Part shown: positions 1-8,760 of the stretch, piece after piece
Numbering within the stretch: the first letter of the stretch is position 1
Layout: each line of letters opens with the position of its first letter
Assembly (NCBI GenBank): GCA_017309115.1
Contig: JAFLEF010000033.1
Location: 1-64,000, forward strand
Direction of reading: 5' to 3'
DNA: 64,000 bases
From: Verrucomicrobiota bacterium
GTDB taxonomy: Bacteria > Verrucomicrobiota > Verrucomicrobiia > Limisphaerales > UBA9464
The notes under the pieces: model-generated
Told to the model about the DNA's origin: nothing
The model's database searches: none
The model's input: only the letters and a program-made list of their open reading frames with translations
Made by a program: the position numbers and the translations under genes

Positions 1-1
1 C

Positions 2-3000
2 TCAAAAGGGCTCCGCCCGGGGGCTTCTCCAGCGGGTCACCAAGGGGCGAATTGCGCACCAAGGCTCCCCACAACCGAAGGTTTCCCCTCCCTTCCTACC
101 CACACAAACTCATCCGGAGCCGGAAATCTGGACGCGTGCAACATCATTAACGGGGGCAACGGTTCGCCCGCTCGCGTGGGACGTCAGGATGTGGATCCCA
201 CCGAACTGCCCGACGATCCGCTCAAGCAACAGGCGCTCCTGCTGCAACAGTTGGTGAACAATCTGTTGGTGATTCTCGGGGACGAAGCGTGGGCGCAGGT
301 GTCCAAGGCCGACGGACGAGCGGCGACCATCCTGCTCAACACGATTGCTGCGGCGGCCGATCCGGCTTCCGACGGGGGTGAAGCAGTCACCGCGAACGAA
401 CATACGGCGATCAATGCCCTGACCGTGCCGCCGTCGCTGCCCGCTGCGGCGGTGCAGCGGCTCATCGACCGGCTGAATCGGCTGGCCCAGGGAACGGCGG
501 ATCCGGCCGAACTCGCGCGCATGACCGAGGCAGTCGGGCAATTATATGATTCCGGCCGTCAGCTTCAGGCCCGGGGATGGGTCCATGTCTTGAGCGGCCT
601 CGAGAATGGAGCCATCAGCCGTTCTCAGGCGGAAGACAGTCGGCACCGCGCACGGGGTCCAAAGCAGGAACCCCTCTTCTACCTGCTCCGGGATCTGCGG
701 ACCGGCTTCGAGCGACGGGGTCGTCTTTCGGAGGATGGAGTTTTCGCGGGACTGATTCTGGCTCCGGAACGGCCTTATTCGGTTCGTTACTATGAGCCGG
801 GACGAAACCTGCTCGGCACGGCGTTTTTCCAATCGGCGGTCAATGGGGGAACTGTGGAACTCCCGATCGCGACGTTGCGCCGAGATCGGGGCAACGATGC
901 GGATGCCGATGGTTTGAGCGATCGAGCGGAGGGAATTGTGGGGACAGATCCGCACCAAGCTGATACCGATGGGGATGGCTTAAAGGACGGCGCGGAACTC
1001 CAGTTGGGCAGCAATCCGTTGGACGGTTTCGCCAGCTTTACCGGGGTGATTGCCTCGGTCGACACGCCTGGGCAGGCCGTGGGGATCACGGTCGAAAGGG
1101 ATCGGGCCTTGGTGGCGGATCAGACGGCCGGGTTATCGGTGTTCAATGTCCTGGACGGCTTCCGACCTCGGTGGATCGGTCAGGTGGACACGCCGGGAAT
1201 CGCGGTGGACGTGGCGGGTGAAGGTGACTTGGCGGCGGTGGCCGACAGCACCCAGGGACTTGCGCTGGTCAGTCTCACCGATCCCAGCGAGCCCCAACTG
1301 CTCCGGCAGGTCGCCTTGCCTGGATCCGCCACATCGGTGGATCTCCGTCAGGGAATCGCCTATGTGGGTCTGGGTGAGGCCGGACTCGCGGTGATCGATG
1401 CTTCCACGGGATCCGTACTTCAGCGGCTCCAGGATGTGGGCGATGTGGATGACGTTTCGGTGGTGGACAGTCGGGTCTTTGTCCTGACCAGTACGGCGCT
1501 GCGGATCTACCGGGACTTCTTTGGCGGACTGCAGATTCTCGGTCAGCTCACCGTCCCGGGTTCGGCGTCGCCCCTGGAATCGGGTCGAAAGTTGTTCGTG
1601 GGTCGCAATGAGGCTTACATCGGAACGTTCACGGGTTTCCGAACCGTTGATGTCACCCCGGGACGAGAGCCGCGTCTGCTGCTGACCGGTAATGGTGGTC
1701 AGGGAGCGATCCACGGCCTCGCGCACAACGGAGTTTCGAATTTGGTGGCCACGACCAGCTTTGCGGGACCGGCGTCGCTCGCCGTGTCGCTGTTCCAGGC
1801 CCCGCAGCCGCCTACGAGTCTGCAGTTCCTGGCGTCCTTTGACACCCCCGGCGAATCCCGGGCGGTCGCCTTGCATCAAGGTCTCGCCTATGTCGCGGAC
1901 ACGGCCGGGGGACTTCAGGTAATCAATTTCCTCGCCCGCGATAGTCGCGGCCGGGCTCCGGTGGTTACGCTTCAAACTCCCGTTGATGTGGATTCGGCGG
2001 CGGGTGTGCAGGTCTGGTCAGGGATGGAGCTCACGGTCGACTTTACGGCTTCGGATGATGTCCAACTCCACCACGTGGAACTGGTCGTCAACGGAATCGT
2101 GGTCGATAGCGATTCAAACTGGCCCTATGACCTGTCCTTTGTTCCCAATGCGGCCACTGGACAGGCGGACACGGTGGAGGTGCAGATCCGGGCGCTGGAT
2201 ACCGGGGGAAACTTGGGAGTGAGTGAGCGCCAGTCCTGGCAGGTGCGCGCCAATCCGTCCTCGCCCTTTCTCGTAACCTCTTCCCCTGAACCGGGCGAAG
2301 TACTCACCGAAGTGTCGCAGATTTCGCTTCGATTTGACGTTCCGTTGGATCCAGCCCGGTTGGTCGGATCAGGAATATTCCTGCGAAATTTGGGAGCCGA
2401 CGGTCAGCTCGAAGGCGGGGATGACCGGAACATCCCGGTCGGAGCATTCACCCACATTTTTGGGAATCGGATTCTGCGATTGTCGCCCGACGAAGTACTG
2501 CCTCCCGGACGTTACCAACTGCAACTGGCGGCGGGGTCGGTCACAAGTGCCTCGGGATTGGCCCTCGAACTTCCGGTGATTCTGGAATTCGAACTCCGAC
2601 CGAATCCTGCCGTGGTGAACTGGGTTTCGGATCAGGACGGAGATTGGTCGAATCCGGCGAACTGGAGTACGGGTCGGGTTCCTGGTCCGGGGGATTTAGT
2701 CGTGATCGACCGCCCCCAATCCGATCCGACAATTCTGATCGATGCCAATGTCACCATTGCTGGACTGCGGTGTCGGGAAGGGCTGATTCTCGACAATCGT
2801 TCCCTCACTCTGCGCGGTTCGCGTCAATCGGAGATTCTTGGCCAGACGTTGATCAACCTCGCCACGGTGACGGTATCGGGACCGGGGGCGATGCTGAATG
2901 CGGCGGGAGTGGTCTCGGCCTCGGAGAGCAGTTTTGTAGCGGAGGAAGGTGGCCGGTTGCGCTTGCCGGCGCTGACGACCTTCCGGGCGGATGATCTCAA

Positions 3001-4756
3001 CAACAAGGCCCTGCGCGCGGTGGGCCTGGGTTCTCGGCTGGAGTTGACCGCTCTGACGTTCCTCGAAGGCCCCATTGGTCAGCGGTTTCTCACCATCTTC
3101 CCCCGATTGGCTTTGGAAGCGTTGGACGGCGGCGTCGTGGATTTGTCCGCAGTCGCCCCGACCCTCAATGGGCGTCTGAAGATGATCGCGGACGGTTTGG
3201 GCAGTCGGATCCTGATCCCCCGGGTTCAGTCCATGACCGGGCCGGACCTGATCTTCTCTTCGGTGGAAGTGGGAACCGGCGGCGAGCTTTTCAATACCAA
3301 TCTGATCACCGCCAGTTTCCAGGAAATCACCCTCGCCGAGGGCGCGAGGTTCGCGTCGCGTCAGCTGAAGACCGTGACTAATGTCGTTCTGAAACTCGAC
3401 GGCGGGCAGCCGGACTTCAGCGGGTTGCAGACGGCGGAGACTCTGTCGTTGCGAGCCCGGAGCAATGCAGTGTTGGAATTGCCTGGCCTGACGGCTTATG
3501 CCGGAACGGGTGCGGCAGATTGGATTGCCGAGGGCAGTGGCAGCCGAATCCGGTTTCCCGGCTTGTCTTCCTTGAGCGGTCCGACGCAGTTCGCCGGGGC
3601 GCCCACCCTGAGAATTCAGGGGTTGGCTGGCGGTCGGATGGATCTGAGTCAGCTGAGTTCACCAATGACAGGTCGGTTCGCTGTGCTGGCGGTGGGCGAT
3701 GGCAGCGAAGTGGATCTGTCGAACCAGACTTCGATGATGGGGACCGGGTTTAACTTTGCGTCGTCCTTAGAGTCGCGGGAAGGCGGTCGGTTGGTGATGC
3801 CGGAACTGAAGCGATTGCAGCATGTGGATTTGGTCCTTCAGCCCGGCGGCATCTCCCCGGCGCAGTTCACCGAGTTTGGAGGAGCCCGGATCACCGCGCG
3901 CGGGACGGCGGCGATCTTCAGCTTCAACACGAACCTGTTCGATGCCTCTCTGCTCGCCCAGTCCGGCGGTTCGATTTCCTTCCCGCTGGTGACGGGGTTT
4001 GCGTCGGCCGAGGCGGTGACATGGGAAGCCTCCGGTGTGGGCAGTCGGATTGAACTCCCGCAACTCACTTCCGGATCTGGCCCCACGAGTTTCCCGGGAC
4101 TGCCGCGTTGGACGCTGAAGAGTTCCGGCGGCGGTCAGGTGGAGTTGAACACTCTGACCGAACTTGGCGGTCGCGTGGTTTTGCTAGCAGACGGGGCGGA
4201 CAGCGGGGTTCGCGCCCCGGCGTTGGTTCGCCTCGATTGCGAAAGCTTCAGCAGTTGCGAGGCGGTGAACGGGGGAAGGGTGACGCTGGCGTCGGCGGGT
4301 GTGGAGGCCCAGGGAATGGAGTTTCTGGTTCAGTCCACTGGAACCTTCACCTGGGGGCCGCTGACCCTTGGAGCGGGAGCGGTACTTTCCGGAACGGGCA
4401 CCTTTGGCAGCGCGGTCGTTAATGGGGGCGAGGTGCAGCCGGGAGCATCGCCGGGACGCCTCGTCATCAACGGCGACTTCACCCAGATGAACTCAGGCAA
4501 ACTCGTGATTGACCTCGCCGGCACGCAGCCAGGGGTTACGTACGATCAGTTGGAGGTGAACGGAACGGCGCAATTGGCCGGTGGCCTGACTGTCGTCCGG
4601 GGATCCGGCTACACTCCGGCTCCCGGCAGTACCTTCCGCGTGATTCGGGCGACTGGACTGACCGGTGCGTTTGGGACCCTCACGGGACTCACCTTAGGCG
4701 GGGTTACCCTGCAGCCAGGCTATACCCCAGAGTTCGTGGACCTGTTGGCTCCCTAA
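2..4756 (+). CDS. Giant secreted repeat protein, 5' end outside the window
   Basis: The frame is open from the first bases of the window to a TAA at 4756, so the start lies outside. A GTG at 176 is possible, but codons upstream of it read like coding sequence. Modules in order: an N-terminal helical part (about 180-890); an Asp-rich thrombospondin-3-like calcium repeat with DADADGLSD and DTDGDGLKDG (895-1020); LVIVD-type propeller repeats (about 1020-1940); an Ig-like domain (about 1960-2240); an SbsA/Big_5-like Ig domain (about 2260-2610); an NWSTGRVPGPGD segment typical of autotransporter-style passengers; degenerate beta repeats with GSR(I/L) signatures near 3030, 3196, 3535 and 4040; and a C-terminal stalk (GTGTFGSAVVNGG, PGASPGRL). 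No beta-barrel or sorting tail is seen. It is probably a surface or exported protein; the function is unknown. Confidence 0.85.
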   Translation, partial: SKGLRPGASPAGHQGANCAPRLPTTEGFPSLPTHTNSSGAGNLDACNIINGGNGSPARVGRQDVDPTELPDDPLKQQALLLQQLVNNLLVILGDEAWAQVSKADGRAATILLNTIAAAADPASDGGEAVTANEHTAINALTVPPSLPAAAVQRLIDRLNRLAQGTADPAELARMTEAVGQLYDSGRQLQARGWVHVLSGLENGAISRSQAEDSRHRARGPKQEPLFYLLRDLRTGFERRGRLSEDGVFAGLILAPERPYSVRYYEPGRNLLGTAFFQSAVNGGTVELPIATLRRDRGNDADADGLSDRAEGIVGTDPHQADTDGDGLKDGAELQLGSNPLDGFASFTGVIASVDTPGQAVGITVERDRALVADQTAGLSVFNVLDGFRPRWIGQVDTPGIAVDVAGEGDLAAVADSTQGLALVSLTDPSEPQLLRQVALPGSATSVDLRQGIAYVGLGEAGLAVIDASTGSVLQRLQDVGDVDDVSVVDSRVFVLTSTALRIYRDFFGGLQILGQLTVPGSASPLESGRKLFVGRNEAYIGTFTGFRTVDVTPGREPRLLLTGNGGQGAIHGLAHNGVSNLVATTSFAGPASLAVSLFQAPQPPTSLQFLASFDTPGESRAVALHQGLAYVADTAGGLQVINFLARDSRGRAPVVTLQTPVDVDSAAGVQVWSGMELTVDFTASDDVQLHHVELVVNGIVVDSDSNWPYDLSFVPNAATGQADTVEVQIRALDTGGNLGVSERQSWQVRANPSSPFLVTSSPEPGEVLTEVSQISLRFDVPLDPARLVGSGIFLRNLGADGQLEGGDDRNIPVGAFTHIFGNRILRLSPDEVLPPGRYQLQLAAGSVTSASGLALELPVILEFELRPNPAVVNWVSDQDGDWSNPANWSTGRVPGPGDLVVIDRPQSDPTILIDANVTIAGLRCREGLILDNRSLTLRGSRQSEILGQTLINLATVTVSGPGAMLNAAGVVSASESSFVAEEGGRLRLPALTTFRADDLNNKALRAVGLGSRLELTALTFLEGPIGQRFLTIFPRLALEALDGGVVDLSAVAPTLNGRLKMIADGLGSRILIPRVQSMTGPDLIFSSVEVGTGGELFNTNLITASFQEITLAEGARFASRQLKTVTNVVLKLDGGQPDFSGLQTAETLSLRARSNAVLELPGLTAYAGTGAADWIAEGSGSRIRFPGLSSLSGPTQFAGAPTLRIQGLAGGRMDLSQLSSPMTGRFAVLAVGDGSEVDLSNQTSMMGTGFNFASSLESREGGRLVMPELKRLQHVDLVLQPGGISPAQFTEFGGARITARGTAAIFSFNTNLFDASLLAQSGGSISFPLVTGFASAEAVTWEASGVGSRIELPQLTSGSGPTSFPGLPRWTLKSSGGGQVELNTLTELGGRVVLLADGADSGVRAPALVRLDCESFSSCEAVNGGRVTLASAGVEAQGMEFLVQSTGTFTWGPLTLGAGAVLSGTGTFGSAVVNGGEVQPGASPGRLVINGDFTQMNSGKLVIDLAGTQPGVTYDQLEVNGTAQLAGGLTVVRGSGYTPAPGSTFRVIRATGLTGAFGTLTGLTLGGVTLQPGYTPEFVDLLAP

Positions 4757-4759
4757 GCC

Positions 4760-4936
4760 TCAGCTCGAAGTAGATTTGGAGTTGGCCTCGGAATCGTCTG
4801 GGGCGGCTCCGCATGTGCCGGCTTCGGCATAGCAGTCGTCGCAGAGCGCGCGCCCATCGATCAGCCACGCCCCGTAGCGGCCGCATTGGTCGCAGGGGGT
4901 ATCGTCGCTGCGTTTCAGCGAATTGGATTCGGCCAT
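4760..4936 (-). CDS. Small zinc-ribbon protein
   Basis: A 58-residue product if started at the ATG ending at 4936. A TTG at 4987 would add 17 residues but looks less likely. It carries two Cys pairs, CDQC and CDDC, separated by about 14 residues. This is the spacing of a treble-clef or zinc-ribbon knuckle, and the tail is acidic and Ser-rich. It converges on the preceding giant gene with 3 bp between the stops. It is a member of the small conserved zinc-binding proteins often seen in Verrucomicrobia; the role is unknown. Confidence 0.6.
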   Translation of the reverse strand: MAESNSLKRSDDTPCDQCGRYGAWLIDGRALCDDCYAEAGTCGAAPDDSEANSKSTSS

Positions 4937-5053
4937 GCGGAAGGCTGGTGCGGGCTTCGCGGGATGCAACGGTGAAGCGATGTCCAAGTTCGAAGAATCG
5001 GGGCTTTGGGACGCGGCAATCCCCGCGCGGGCTCCGGGTTGGAGTTGGTATCA

Positions 5054-5824
5054 ATGGCGCTCGGTGGTAGGTGTCGCTTCGAGATGTCAGACATCGTCTA
5101 CCCTTCCGCACCGGGTTTTCCCTGGGCGTTGACCATGCGCTGGAGCGATCTGTTGTTTGCGCATTGGCCGATGGATCCCGCTTTGGTGCGGGCCGCCCTG
5201 CCCAAGACGTCGCCGCCGTTGGAGTTGGATCTGTGGGAAGGGTCGGCGTGGTTGGGAATCGTTCCCTTCCGGATGAGTGGGATTAGGTGGCGCTGGCTGC
5301 CGCCGGTGCCGGGAACCGAGGCATTTCCCGAATTGAATGTCCGGACGTATGTCCGGGTGAACGGTCGGCCGGGCGTCTGGTTCTTCAGTCTGGATGCGTC
5401 GTCCAAACTCGCGGTTCGGGTGGCCCGGGTGACCTTCAACCTTCCGTACTTCGATGCGGACATTTCGGTGGAATCCCTGACACCCGGTCCGTGGACGCGG
5501 TATCAGAGTCGGCGGACCCATCGGGGCGGCGGGGAAGCCGAACTGGAGGTGACGTACACCCCGCAGGGCGATCCGTTCGAGGCGGCTCAAGGAACATTGG
5601 AGAACTGGCTGACCGAACGGTATCGCCTGTTCGCCGCGGATCGGAATGGCCGGGTACGGCGCGGAGAAATCCAACATGTTCCCTGGCCGTTGCAGCGGGC
5701 AACCGCCCATTTTGGGACGCTGAACATGACCCGCTGGTTGGGCTGGGATCTGCCGGATCAACCGCCGCATTTGTTGTATGCCCGCGAACTTTCGGTGAAG
5801 GCGGCCCGGCCCGTGGCGGCTTGA
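5054..5824 (+). CDS. DUF2071 (YqjF-like) protein
   Basis: About 256 residues. The core begins MRWSDLLFAHWPMDP, goes on to WLGIVPFRMSGIRWR and FPELNVRTYVRV, and then to FFSLDASSKLAVRVAR. This is the conserved pattern of the DUF2071/YqjF family, which is related to acetoacetate decarboxylase-like folds and has no settled biochemical role. I chose the ATG at 5054 because a GGAG lies 9 bases upstream. An ATG at 5084 and a TTG at 5006 are alternatives. Cytosolic; no signal peptide is seen. Confidence 0.85.
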   Translation: MALGGRCRFEMSDIVYPSAPGFPWALTMRWSDLLFAHWPMDPALVRAALPKTSPPLELDLWEGSAWLGIVPFRMSGIRWRWLPPVPGTEAFPELNVRTYVRVNGRPGVWFFSLDASSKLAVRVARVTFNLPYFDADISVESLTPGPWTRYQSRRTHRGGGEAELEVTYTPQGDPFEAAQGTLENWLTERYRLFAADRNGRVRRGEIQHVPWPLQRATAHFGTLNMTRWLGWDLPDQPPHLLYARELSVKAARPVAA

Positions 5825-5948
5825 ATAGGGGTTGAGACATCGAGTGGCAACACGCCGACAAGAGTGGCAACTCAGCGGTAACAGGCTTGCGATACTTAAT
5901 CACAAGGACCCGACAGCGACGGTGGCTCTCTCCTGTTAAAGAGAGGGA

Positions 5949-7274
5949 ATGAATCTTATTCTACCCGTGGCGATCGTTTCGAGTTCGAGGAAATCGACTG
6001 GGCTTTCTGATGGCGATCGCATTCCTGAAGCGACCCGACCAAGTCTGAAGAGATTCTTGATGGGGTACTGGCTGCTCTGGACCGCGTTTGGCTTTCTTCA
6101 AGCGGCACCTTTTCAATTGGACTCCGAACCTTCGCTTGATCGATGGATGTATCCTTTCAATGCCTCGCCGGGTTTCCGACCCGCGGCACCCGTCTTTGCG
6201 ACGTTTGGGGACGAGTCGGGTGTGGATACCCGGCACGGACAGTTCATTCTTGGCTGGGATACTGCGTCCCAGATAGCGAGCCAACTTCCCGCCCAGCGGT
6301 ATCGGGTCACTGCCGCCCGACTGACGCTGCGGACCTTGCGAGAGGGAAGTTTCTTGAACGACTCCACTGAAGATCCGTGGGCTTCGTATCTTCCCACCAA
6401 TTCCGTGAGTTACCGGCCCGACACAGATCCGGGTCGCCCGGTGGAACTGTTTGGAGCAGGTTTCCGGAACGGGTTTACGGCCGAGAGCTATTTGGAAGAC
6501 AGTCCCTTCGGATCATCCTCCGTCGCCCGTCGCAATGCCTTCGCGGCCGGCTACAACGAACGGGGAGAGCTTGTGGACGTCAGCAACAATGTCGGAAAGA
6601 CCAATTCCGAACAGCTGCCCTTTGTGGCCCGCCCGTTTGCGGTGGGGACAATTGCCCAAGTGCCGAACGGTGAACCCGTCCCGGCGGGAGCCGCGGTCGT
6701 TTTCGAATTTAATCTCATTGATCCCTTCGTGGTGAAATACCTTCAGACGGCCTTGAGCGAGGGACGACTGCGACTCTCGGTTACTTGGCTGGGCGAATCT
6801 GGCGGGCTCGGCGGCTCTCCCCAGTATCCCGACTTCGCTACGCGGGAAAACATCCTTCAGGACCCACCCCGACTGGAGTTAGCCGGTGTCGTCTTCGGCG
6901 AGGAGGATTCTGACTCAGACGGACTCTCGGACGACTGGGAGCGTCACTTCTGGGGCAATTTGGAGAAGGCGGCAGGTGATGATTCCGATGCGGATGGGCG
7001 GACCAATCTAGAGGAATGGGGCTGGGGCACCGACCCGACGGTTGCGATCAGCGTGGTGCGCTTGAATGGGCTGAACCTCCGGAAAGATGGGAGAGTGCGG
7101 CTGGAGTTCACGGCCGGATCGGCGGGCCGCTACGTGGTCGAATGGTCCGACGATCTCCGGACTTGGACACGTCCAGCGGGCGAATTTCGTTTTCCAGCCA
7201 TTCGGGCGGGCGAATGGACTTCCTTTGATTCGCAATCGCCTTCGGCTGGCTACTTTCGCCTCCGTCCGGAGTGA
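5949..7274 (+). CDS. Secreted protein with Asp-rich calcium repeat
   Basis: Unrecognised exported protein of up to 441 residues. The only hydrophobic export segment is GYWLLWTAFGFLQAA, near residue 39. The true start may therefore be the ATG at 6060 (404 residues); the region before it looks non-coding in character but holds the basic residues LKR. The middle is a beta-rich domain resembling the N-terminal part of verrucomicrobial exported proteins. Near the C-terminus are DSDSDGLSDDWE and DSDADGRTNLEEW, a dockerin/thrombospondin-3-like calcium motif. A terminal domain follows (RYVVEWSDDLRTW, then YFRLRPE) that recurs in other secreted proteins in this window. Confidence 0.8.
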   Translation: MNLILPVAIVSSSRKSTGLSDGDRIPEATRPSLKRFLMGYWLLWTAFGFLQAAPFQLDSEPSLDRWMYPFNASPGFRPAAPVFATFGDESGVDTRHGQFILGWDTASQIASQLPAQRYRVTAARLTLRTLREGSFLNDSTEDPWASYLPTNSVSYRPDTDPGRPVELFGAGFRNGFTAESYLEDSPFGSSSVARRNAFAAGYNERGELVDVSNNVGKTNSEQLPFVARPFAVGTIAQVPNGEPVPAGAAVVFEFNLIDPFVVKYLQTALSEGRLRLSVTWLGESGGLGGSPQYPDFATRENILQDPPRLELAGVVFGEEDSDSDGLSDDWERHFWGNLEKAAGDDSDADGRTNLEEWGWGTDPTVAISVVRLNGLNLRKDGRVRLEFTAGSAGRYVVEWSDDLRTWTRPAGEFRFPAIRAGEWTSFDSQSPSAGYFRLRPE

Positions 7275-7298
7275 AGAAGGTATCAAGGCGGCGACCTC

Positions 7299-7421
7299 AT
7301 GCGGTGGGTTTACTTCATGGGTGGCTTCGGACCGTTGGTTCTGGCGTTGACCGGGTCGTTCATCTGGTGGAGTCGTCGTCGGTCTTCAGTCTCGCATTCG
7401 ATGGATGACGTCCGTCGTTAA
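7299..7421 (+). CDS. Possible 40-residue single-span membrane protein
   Basis: An ATG at 7299 opens a 40-codon frame ending in TAA at 7421. It has one hydrophobic segment (FGPLVLALTGSFIWW) followed at once by SRRR, as in a C-terminal anchor of PepSY-type membrane proteins. It sits in the 150-bp space between two rightward genes, 3 bp before the next start. It is short and lacks a strong ribosome-binding site, so it may be a relic or chance. Confidence 0.3.
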   Translation: MRWVYFMGGFGPLVLALTGSFIWWSRRRSSVSHSMDDVRR

Positions 7422-7424
7422 AGT

Positions 7425-7790
7425 GTGTCGGGAGATCACGGCAACGAGACCACAGTCTTTGGCAAATTCCGGGAAGCGGAATCGAAGAGCAGCAGCGAGC
7501 CTGAGGTCATGCACTGGTACGATCCAATGACTCGCGAAACGGTGTTTGAACGGGTGGGAACGAGTTCGAACCCGACCACGTTGGTCTGCAATTGCGGCCC
7601 AACGCCGCAGCCGCTGGAAGTCCCGATGGTCTGGAGCGAGGGGCGCTGGCTGGCCCGCTTGCGGCTGCCGGACGGACTCCATTGCTATGGCTTTCGAGCC
7701 GGTTCCCGGCTGATGCGGGATCCGGAGGCAGGGAGTGTTCGAACGCGACAGGGCGAACGACTGAGTCTCGTGGTGGTCCCGGGGTGGTGA
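7425..7790 (+). CDS. Stand-alone CBM48/E-set-like protein
   Basis: 121 residues from a GTG start; an internal ATG at 7509 would give a shorter form. The C-terminal half reads PLEVPMVWSEGRWLARLRLP, then DGLHCYGFRAGSRLMRDPEA. This is the glycogen-binding/isoamylase-N (CBM48, AMPK-beta) pattern of 'W...v.LpdG.y.Y.F..dG....DP'. There is no catalytic domain, so it may bind polysaccharide or act as a partner subunit. A second stand-alone protein of the same type lies at 46554-46874. Confidence 0.6.
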   Translation: MSGDHGNETTVFGKFREAESKSSSEPEVMHWYDPMTRETVFERVGTSSNPTTLVCNCGPTPQPLEVPMVWSEGRWLARLRLPDGLHCYGFRAGSRLMRDPEAGSVRTRQGERLSLVVVPGW

Positions 7791-7800
7791 CTGGTCGTCG

Positions 7801-7835
7801 AAACAAAAAGGGGCACCGGACGAGCCGATGCCCCT
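7801..7835 (-). terminator. Intrinsic terminator of the VPDSG-CTERM gene
   Basis: On the minus strand, a 7-bp stem (AGGGGCA with TGCCCCT, 7809-7835) is followed by a T run (complement of 7801-7809). It lies about 30 bases past the stop of the gene ending at 7865. It may also act on the plus-strand gene ending at 7790. Confidence 0.75.
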
Positions 7836-7864
7836 CGAAATGATCAGGGAACTGTCTGGGTAGC

Positions 7865-8554
7865 TCAGAGATAGCGGCGAACGGTGCCAAGGGCGAGCAA
7901 GCCAAGGCCCATGAGGGTCACGGTCCCAGCGCCATCGGGAACCGCAGTCGCGGTCAACGCGGCCAGGTAGAACTGGTCGCCACCGGTGCTGTCATAAGCG
8001 AAGGTGAAGGTCTTGCCCACGAGGTTCAGGTTGCTGATGTAGCCGACTCCATTGGGAAGCGTCTTCTCCTGACCATTCAGGAGGAACGTCGAACCTGAAG
8101 TCCAACTCGTGTAGTTGTGACCTTCGGAGCTCAGGTCGATCCGGGAGATAGAAACCAATCGGTCAAAGGTGATGGTCAGCGTTTCGCCGGCGGTGATGTT
8201 GTCGTCCGAAGTGTCCAACGGATTTTTGTGATAGACACCCAAGCCGGCGCGACGCTCTTCGGTCCAATTGCCTTCACGATCCTGGACCACTGAAGCAGTG
8301 CCTCCATTGTAGGTACCTTTGGCAGAAACCGTGATGCCACCGGCAGTGTAGTTCAGTGAGCCGCCGAAAGTGGTCGGAACACTCGAGCTGACGTTGTCGC
8401 TGGAGATCACGAAGTAGTCGGTCCCAGCAGTGCCATTGGGCAGGAAGTCCTGACCGGTGCGGCCAAGTTTGTAGAAGTCGAACTGAGCAGCGCTGACCGA
8501 AAGGCCGGCGGCCACTGCAGAAAGAGTGAGCGCAGATAGAGTCTTCAATTTCAT
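7865..8554 (-). CDS. VPDSG-CTERM-type exported protein
   Basis: 229 residues from the ATG at 8554, with GAGGAG about 12 bases upstream. Signal peptide MKLKTLSALTLSAVAAGLSVSA. The mature part is a Ser/Thr/Gly-rich beta domain with NITAGETLTITFDRLVSISR, as in single-domain exosortase substrates. The C-terminus reads VPDGAGTVTLMGLGLLAL, then GTVRRYL: a sorting motif, a membrane span and a basic tail, the VPDSG-CTERM arrangement known in Verrucomicrobia. The exosortase that would process it is not in the window. Function unknown; probably an extracellular matrix or surface protein. Confidence 0.85.
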   Translation of the reverse strand: MKLKTLSALTLSAVAAGLSVSAAQFDFYKLGRTGQDFLPNGTAGTDYFVISSDNVSSSVPTTFGGSLNYTAGGITVSAKGTYNGGTASVVQDREGNWTEERRAGLGVYHKNPLDTSDDNITAGETLTITFDRLVSISRIDLSSEGHNYTSWTSGSTFLLNGQEKTLPNGVGYISNLNLVGKTFTFAYDSTGGDQFYLAALTATAVPDGAGTVTLMGLGLLALGTVRRYL

Positions 8555-8760
8555 AGAGAGCAAGTGCTCCTCCTCGGCAGCAGCCGGGATGCCGATCGTG
8601 CAGAACGCCCTTACTAGCATTCTGATCAGCATGGCAAATCGCTGATTTTGAGGTTTCTACTGTCGAAGACTTGTGCGGAGGGGAATTGGCGCCCCCGGAT
8701 TCTTCGGCCTGTCAAACGAGCCGACACTGTTAAGTGATCCGACACCGAACCGCCTGGCCC

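Noticed and set aside
176-4756. GTG at 176 as start of the giant protein
   Set aside because: The frame is open upstream to the window edge and reads as plausible protein, so the gene is treated as truncated.
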